Made by a program: the position numbers and the translations under genes. A DNA stretch of 25,236 bases from Flavobacteriales bacterium (GTDB taxonomy: Bacteria > Bacteroidota > Bacteroidia > Flavobacteriales > PHOS-HE28): assembly GCA_008016945.1 (NCBI GenBank), contig SSGN01000141.1, forward strand, positions 1 to 25,236, in the 5' to 3' direction. Numbering within the stretch: position 1 is the first letter of the stretch; the number at the start of each line of letters is the position of its first letter. This document shows positions 21,951 to 25,236 of the stretch, piece after piece. The notes under the pieces were generated by a model, which was not told the origin of the DNA, ran no database searches, and saw nothing but the letters and a program-made list of their open reading frames with translations.

Positions 21951-24900
21951 ATGCCACGTCGAGAGCTGCTGACGCCGGCCCAGCGCGAGCAGTTGCTGAG
22001 CTTTCCGACCGACACGGCGGAGTTGATCCGTCTGTACACCTTGAGCGAAGCCGACCACGCTTTCGTCAAAGCCCATCGCGGCACGCACAACCGCCTGGGC
22101 GTAGCGGTACAACTGGCCTACCTGCGCTTTCCCGGTCGTCCCATATCCCGTGATGAAGAGCCCCATGCGCCGCTGTTGGCAACCATGGTGGCCCAGCTCA
22201 AGGCGTTGCCTTCGGACTGGGCGCAGTACGCGCAGCGCGACGAGACTCGCCGCGAGCATGCGATTTCCGCGACGCGGTATCTCGGGCTGCGCGCGCTGAA
22301 CCTGCACGAGCACCGCGCCCTGTCGCACTGGCTGCTGCCCATAGCCATGCAGTCCGCCCAGGGTCTTGCATTGGCGCAAGCCTTGGTCACCGAAATGCGC
22401 CGGCGCCGCGTCGTGCTGCCGGCGGTCGGCACGGTGGAACGCCTCTGTGCGGAAGTGCAGACCCGCGCCCAGCGGCGGATTTTCCGGCTCCTGACGGCAC
22501 CCTTGAGCCCGTCGCAGCTGGCGGGCTTGGATCGCCTGCTCGAAATGCACAAAGGCGGTCCGATCACCACGCTGACCTGGTTGCGCCAGCCGCCGGGCAA
22601 ACCCAGCGCGAAATCCATCCTGACTCACATCAGCCGCTTGAAGTCTTTGCGCGAGTTGGGTCTGCCCGCTGAACTCGGCCGCGATGTCAACGCCGACCGC
22701 TTGCTGCGCATGGCGCGCGAGGGCGCTCAATCGGCGGTGTACCAGCTCAAGGATCACGAGCCGCTGCGCCGGCACGCGACTCTGGTGGCCATCGCCCTGG
22801 ACACAGCGGCCACGCTTACCGATCAAGCTCTGGATCTGCACGACCGCCTGCTCGGGTCGTTCTTTTCGCGCGACAAGCATCAGCACGCGCAGCGGTTCGC
22901 CGCCGACGGCAAATCGCTCAATGCCAAGGTGCGGGTGCTTGCGGACGTTGGCCAAGCATTGATTGAAGCGCGCGAGGCCGAAGGCGATGCCTTTGCCGCC
23001 ATCGAGGCGGTCATGTCTTGGGATGCCTTCGAACGCAGTGTCGAAGAGGCCCGCCGCCTGGCTCGCGACGAAGCCTTCGACGCGCTGGCCTTGATCGTCG
23101 AGCATCATGGCCAGGTCCGGCGTTACGCCCCGGAGTTCCTGGAGACCTTCGATTTCCGGGCCGCACCGGTGCGTCAGCCGCTGATCGACGCCATCGACAC
23201 CTTGCGCGAGATGAACCGGCGCGGCGAGCGCAAGATCTCGCCCGATCCGCCCCTGGCTTTTGTGCCGGTGCGCTGGCATCGTTTCGTAGAGACCGGGCAA
23301 GGCGTCGACCGACGCTTCTATGAAATGGCGGCGCTGTGCGAACTGAAGGATGCGCTGCGCTCTGGCGACGTGTGGGTGGCGGGCAGCCGCCAGTTCAAAG
23401 ACTTCGAGGAGTACCTGCTGCCACAAGCGGTGTTCGAGCAGCAACTGGCCGACGGCACGATCGAGTTGCCGGTGCCGCTCGACGCCCAGTCCTACCTGAA
23501 CGAACGCCTGGGCTTGACGCGGGAACTGCTCGACGAGGTCAACCGGCTGGCCGCAGCGGGCGAACTGCCCGATGTGCAGATCGATCGCCGAGGCCTGAAG
23601 ATTTCGCCCATCGAAGACGATACGCCGCCCGAGGCCCAGGCATTGGTGGCGCAGGTCTACAGCATGCTGCCGCCGGTCAAGATCACACACTTGCTGCAGG
23701 AGGTGATCGGCTGGATCGATTTTTCGCAGCAGTTCACCCACCTGAAGTCCGGCGAGCCGTCCAGAGACCTGAAGCTGCTGCTGACCGCCATCCTGTCGGA
23801 CGCGTTCAATCTCGGCTTGGAGAAGATGGCCCAGGCCACGCCCGGCGTCTCGGCGGCGCGGCTGGCCTATCACGTGGCTTGGCATGTGCGCACCGACACC
23901 TATGTCAAGGCCCTGGCCGAGCTGGTCAACTTCCATCATCGGTTGCCGTTTTCGAAGCACTGGGGTGATGGCAGCACGTCATCCTCCGACGGCCAGCGCT
24001 TCAAGGCGGGCAGCCACGCCGAGCAGTCCGGCTTTCGCAACCCGAAGTATGGCGACGAGCCGGGCGTCTTGTTCTACACGCATGTGTCGAACCAGTACGC
24101 TGGCTTCCACATCAAGGTGATCAACGGGCCGGCCCGTGACGCCACGCATGTGCTGGACGGGCTGCTGTACCACGAGTCCGACCTGAAGATCGAAGAGCAC
24201 TACACCGACACCGCCGGTTTCACGGACCATGTGTTCGCGATGTGCCACTGGCACGGGTTTACCTTCGCACCGCGCATAGCCGACCTGAAAGACAAACGCC
24301 TGTACGTGCCAGGCAAGGCCAGCGATTGGCCAGCCCTGGCCTCCATCATCGGCGGCGGACTGAACGTCAAAGCCATCGAGGCACGATTCGACGAGATCAA
24401 GCGCATGGTGGCCTCGACCGGGCAAGGTACGGTGACGGTGTCGCTGCTGTTGCGCAAGCTCGCGGCCTACCCGAGGCAGAACGGCATCGCCCTGGCGCTG
24501 CGCGAGATGGGCCGCATCGAAAGGGGAATGCACACCCTGAAGTGGCTACGAGAGCCAGCTTTTCGGCGACGCGTCGGCGCCGGCCTAAACAAGGGCGAGG
24601 CGCGGCACAAACTGGCCCGCGCGGTGTTCTTCAACCGGCTCGGCGAGGTGCGAGACCGGGCTTTCGAGGATCAACAGAACCGCGCCAGTGGCCTGAACCT
24701 CGTGATGCAGGCGATCACGGTGTGGAACACCGTCTACATTGACCTGGCCGTCAACGAGCTTCGCAAACACCGCCAGATCGACGACACGCTGCTGCCGCAC
24801 GTGTCGCCCCTTGGCTGGGGCCACATCATCCTGACGGGGGACTACGACTGGGGTGCAGACAAGCAGCTCAGGCTCGGCGAATACCGGTCACTTCGGCCTG

Positions 24901-24971
24901 TGCCCTCCGCAGCGCGGCGTTCGGGCGGTGAGGGGGAAGTAGGAGGTGCGCCGTCCGGCTCGCTTCGGTGA
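21951..24971 (+). CDS. tnpA: Tn3-family transposase
   Basis: A 1006-residue transposase of normal full length for the family. The N-terminal domain starts MPRRELLTPAQREQLLSF, followed by the DNA-binding and central helical regions, then the RNase H-like catalytic core. Acidic residues at the expected places: Asp680 in SSSDGQRF, Asp753 in HYTDTAGFTDH, and a Glu in the LGEVRDRAFEDQ segment (899 or 906). RASGLNLVMQAITVWNTVY is a family hallmark. It ends with a Ser/Gly/Arg-rich tail after the usual GDYDW segment. It promotes replicative transposition with cointegrate formation and needs a separate recombinase for resolution; none is adjacent. The stop is 63 bp before the right inverted repeat. 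No frameshift is seen, so it is probably active. Confidence 0.96.
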   Translation: MPRRELLTPAQREQLLSFPTDTAELIRLYTLSEADHAFVKAHRGTHNRLGVAVQLAYLRFPGRPISRDEEPHAPLLATMVAQLKALPSDWAQYAQRDETRREHAISATRYLGLRALNLHEHRALSHWLLPIAMQSAQGLALAQALVTEMRRRRVVLPAVGTVERLCAEVQTRAQRRIFRLLTAPLSPSQLAGLDRLLEMHKGGPITTLTWLRQPPGKPSAKSILTHISRLKSLRELGLPAELGRDVNADRLLRMAREGAQSAVYQLKDHEPLRRHATLVAIALDTAATLTDQALDLHDRLLGSFFSRDKHQHAQRFAADGKSLNAKVRVLADVGQALIEAREAEGDAFAAIEAVMSWDAFERSVEEARRLARDEAFDALALIVEHHGQVRRYAPEFLETFDFRAAPVRQPLIDAIDTLREMNRRGERKISPDPPLAFVPVRWHRFVETGQGVDRRFYEMAALCELKDALRSGDVWVAGSRQFKDFEEYLLPQAVFEQQLADGTIELPVPLDAQSYLNERLGLTRELLDEVNRLAAAGELPDVQIDRRGLKISPIEDDTPPEAQALVAQVYSMLPPVKITHLLQEVIGWIDFSQQFTHLKSGEPSRDLKLLLTAILSDAFNLGLEKMAQATPGVSAARLAYHVAWHVRTDTYVKALAELVNFHHRLPFSKHWGDGSTSSSDGQRFKAGSHAEQSGFRNPKYGDEPGVLFYTHVSNQYAGFHIKVINGPARDATHVLDGLLYHESDLKIEEHYTDTAGFTDHVFAMCHWHGFTFAPRIADLKDKRLYVPGKASDWPALASIIGGGLNVKAIEARFDEIKRMVASTGQGTVTVSLLLRKLAAYPRQNGIALALREMGRIERGMHTLKWLREPAFRRRVGAGLNKGEARHKLARAVFFNRLGEVRDRAFEDQQNRASGLNLVMQAITVWNTVYIDLAVNELRKHRQIDDTLLPHVSPLGWGHIILTGDYDWGADKQLRLGEYRSLRPVPSAARRSGGEGEVGGAPSGSLR

Positions 24972-25034
24972 CGAGCCTGATGTCATCCCTATGCCCGATC
25001 TGGCTGAAAACCAATCTTCGATAGACGCTGGCGG

Positions 25035-25072
25035 CTTAACGTACAGAATTTTCCGTTTCTTGAAGGCACCCC
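25035..25072 (-). repeat. 38-bp right terminal inverted repeat of the Tn3-family element
   Basis: Read inward on the minus strand it starts GGGGTGCC, has ACGGAAAA in the middle and ends ACGTTAAG, exactly 38 bp. This matches the well-known pattern of Tn3-family ends (GGGG at the tip, a GGAAAA-like core and a (T/C)TAAG inner end). It lies 63 bp after the tnpA stop. Confidence 0.9.
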
Positions 25073-25236
25073 ATTCCGGGCTCGATCGTCGAGCGCGGCG
25101 GCTGGCTGGCCGACCCGGCCGGAAATTTGCGCCTGGCCACCGACCTGCTGGCCTGGGGCGGCATCGCCTTCCTGTGGTTCATCGGCGTGGTGCGCACGCA
25201 CATCGGCGCGCGCGAGGACCGCTTCCTCGCATCGGT
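25073..25236 (+). CDS. Membrane protein fragment, cut at the transposon end
   Basis: An open frame from the first base after the inverted repeat to the window end. It translates to IPGSIVERGGWLADPAGN, then a hydrophobic helix (LLAWGGIAFLWFIGVVRTHIG) and EDRFLAS. It reads like the interior of a multi-pass membrane protein of unknown function. Its start is missing, so the gene was probably interrupted by the transposon or joined to it by recombination. The expected 5-bp target duplication on this side would be ATTCC; the matching copy is not in the window. Confidence 0.7.
   Translation, partial: MPGSIVERGGWLADPAGNLRLATDLLAWGGIAFLWFIGVVRTHIGAREDRFLAS

Larger units (their letters stand above)
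21951..25072 (+). mobile_element. Tn3-family transposon, right-hand part
   Basis: Covers the transposase gene and the right terminal inverted repeat. The left limit is unknown: no matching GGGG-start repeat was found by eye upstream, so either the element is truncated on the left or its left end lies beyond the window with the stress genes inside. Only the right end is certain. Confidence 0.8.

Noticed and set aside
21216..23960. 914-codon minus-strand open frame opposite tnpA
   Set aside because: Shadow of the transposase gene; Gln/Arg-rich composition typical of antisense GC-rich frames.
170..25072. Stating that integrase and Tn3 transposase are ends of one composite element
   Set aside because: No left inverted repeat, attachment site or target duplication could be located; kept only as a possibility.

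Overview
The window is GC-rich with strongly GC-biased codon use. Its gene families (DUF3701-type integrase, EgtB/EgtD, CorA/ZntB, GlnRS, paired P460 cytochromes) fit a betaproteobacterium, most likely Burkholderiales. That placement is an inference from composition and gene content, not a measured identity. No rRNA, tRNA or CRISPR array was seen.

Layout. (1) Left edge, 170-2058: a DUF3701/tyrosine-recombinase integrase on the minus strand, translationally coupled to a small unknown ORF that carries a 9-nt homopolymer. (2) 2064-13320: thirteen closely packed minus-strand genes, transcribed from right to left: MsrA, a CPGC redoxin, SelO, a redoxin-MsrB fusion, an alpha/beta-hydrolase-OsmC fusion, DUF427, a class I disulfide-type flavoenzyme, a cytoplasmic sulfite-oxidase-like Mo enzyme, an FAD/NAD reductase, EgtB, EgtD, a GreA/B C-terminal-domain protein and a MOSC protein. 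Several stop/start codons overlap. Together they look like one oxidant-defence program: repair of oxidised methionine (MsrA, MsrB, possibly the Mo enzyme), peroxide removal (OsmC), redox-linked AMPylation (SelO), and synthesis of the thiol ergothioneine (EgtB/EgtD). (3) 13545-15304: a uracil-DNA-glycosylase-family gene and a divergent CorA/ZntB-type transporter. (4) 15453-18388: a plus-strand haem module made of a P460 cytochrome, a P460-cytochrome c fusion, a frameshifted cytochrome b561-like gene and a small PAS protein. (5) 18400-21551: an AraC-family regulator, a glutaminyl-tRNA synthetase and an encapsulated-type ferritin (EncFtn) with no encapsulin shell gene beside it. (6) 21552-25072: a palindrome-rich non-coding stretch, a full-length Tn3-family transposase and its 38-bp right terminal inverted repeat. 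(7) 25073-25236: part of a membrane-protein gene that begins exactly at the transposon end.

Mobile functions at both ends, with a dense set of redox-repair genes between them, suggest an oxidative/reactive-species stress island. The most interesting candidates are the methionine-repair/ergothioneine super-cluster as one system, the SelO gene bracketed by two paralogous redoxins, the P460 pair with its fused electron-transfer haem, and the orphan EncFtn next to a transposon. No left inverted repeat of the Tn3 element was found by eye, so it is unresolved whether the stress genes are cargo of that element.
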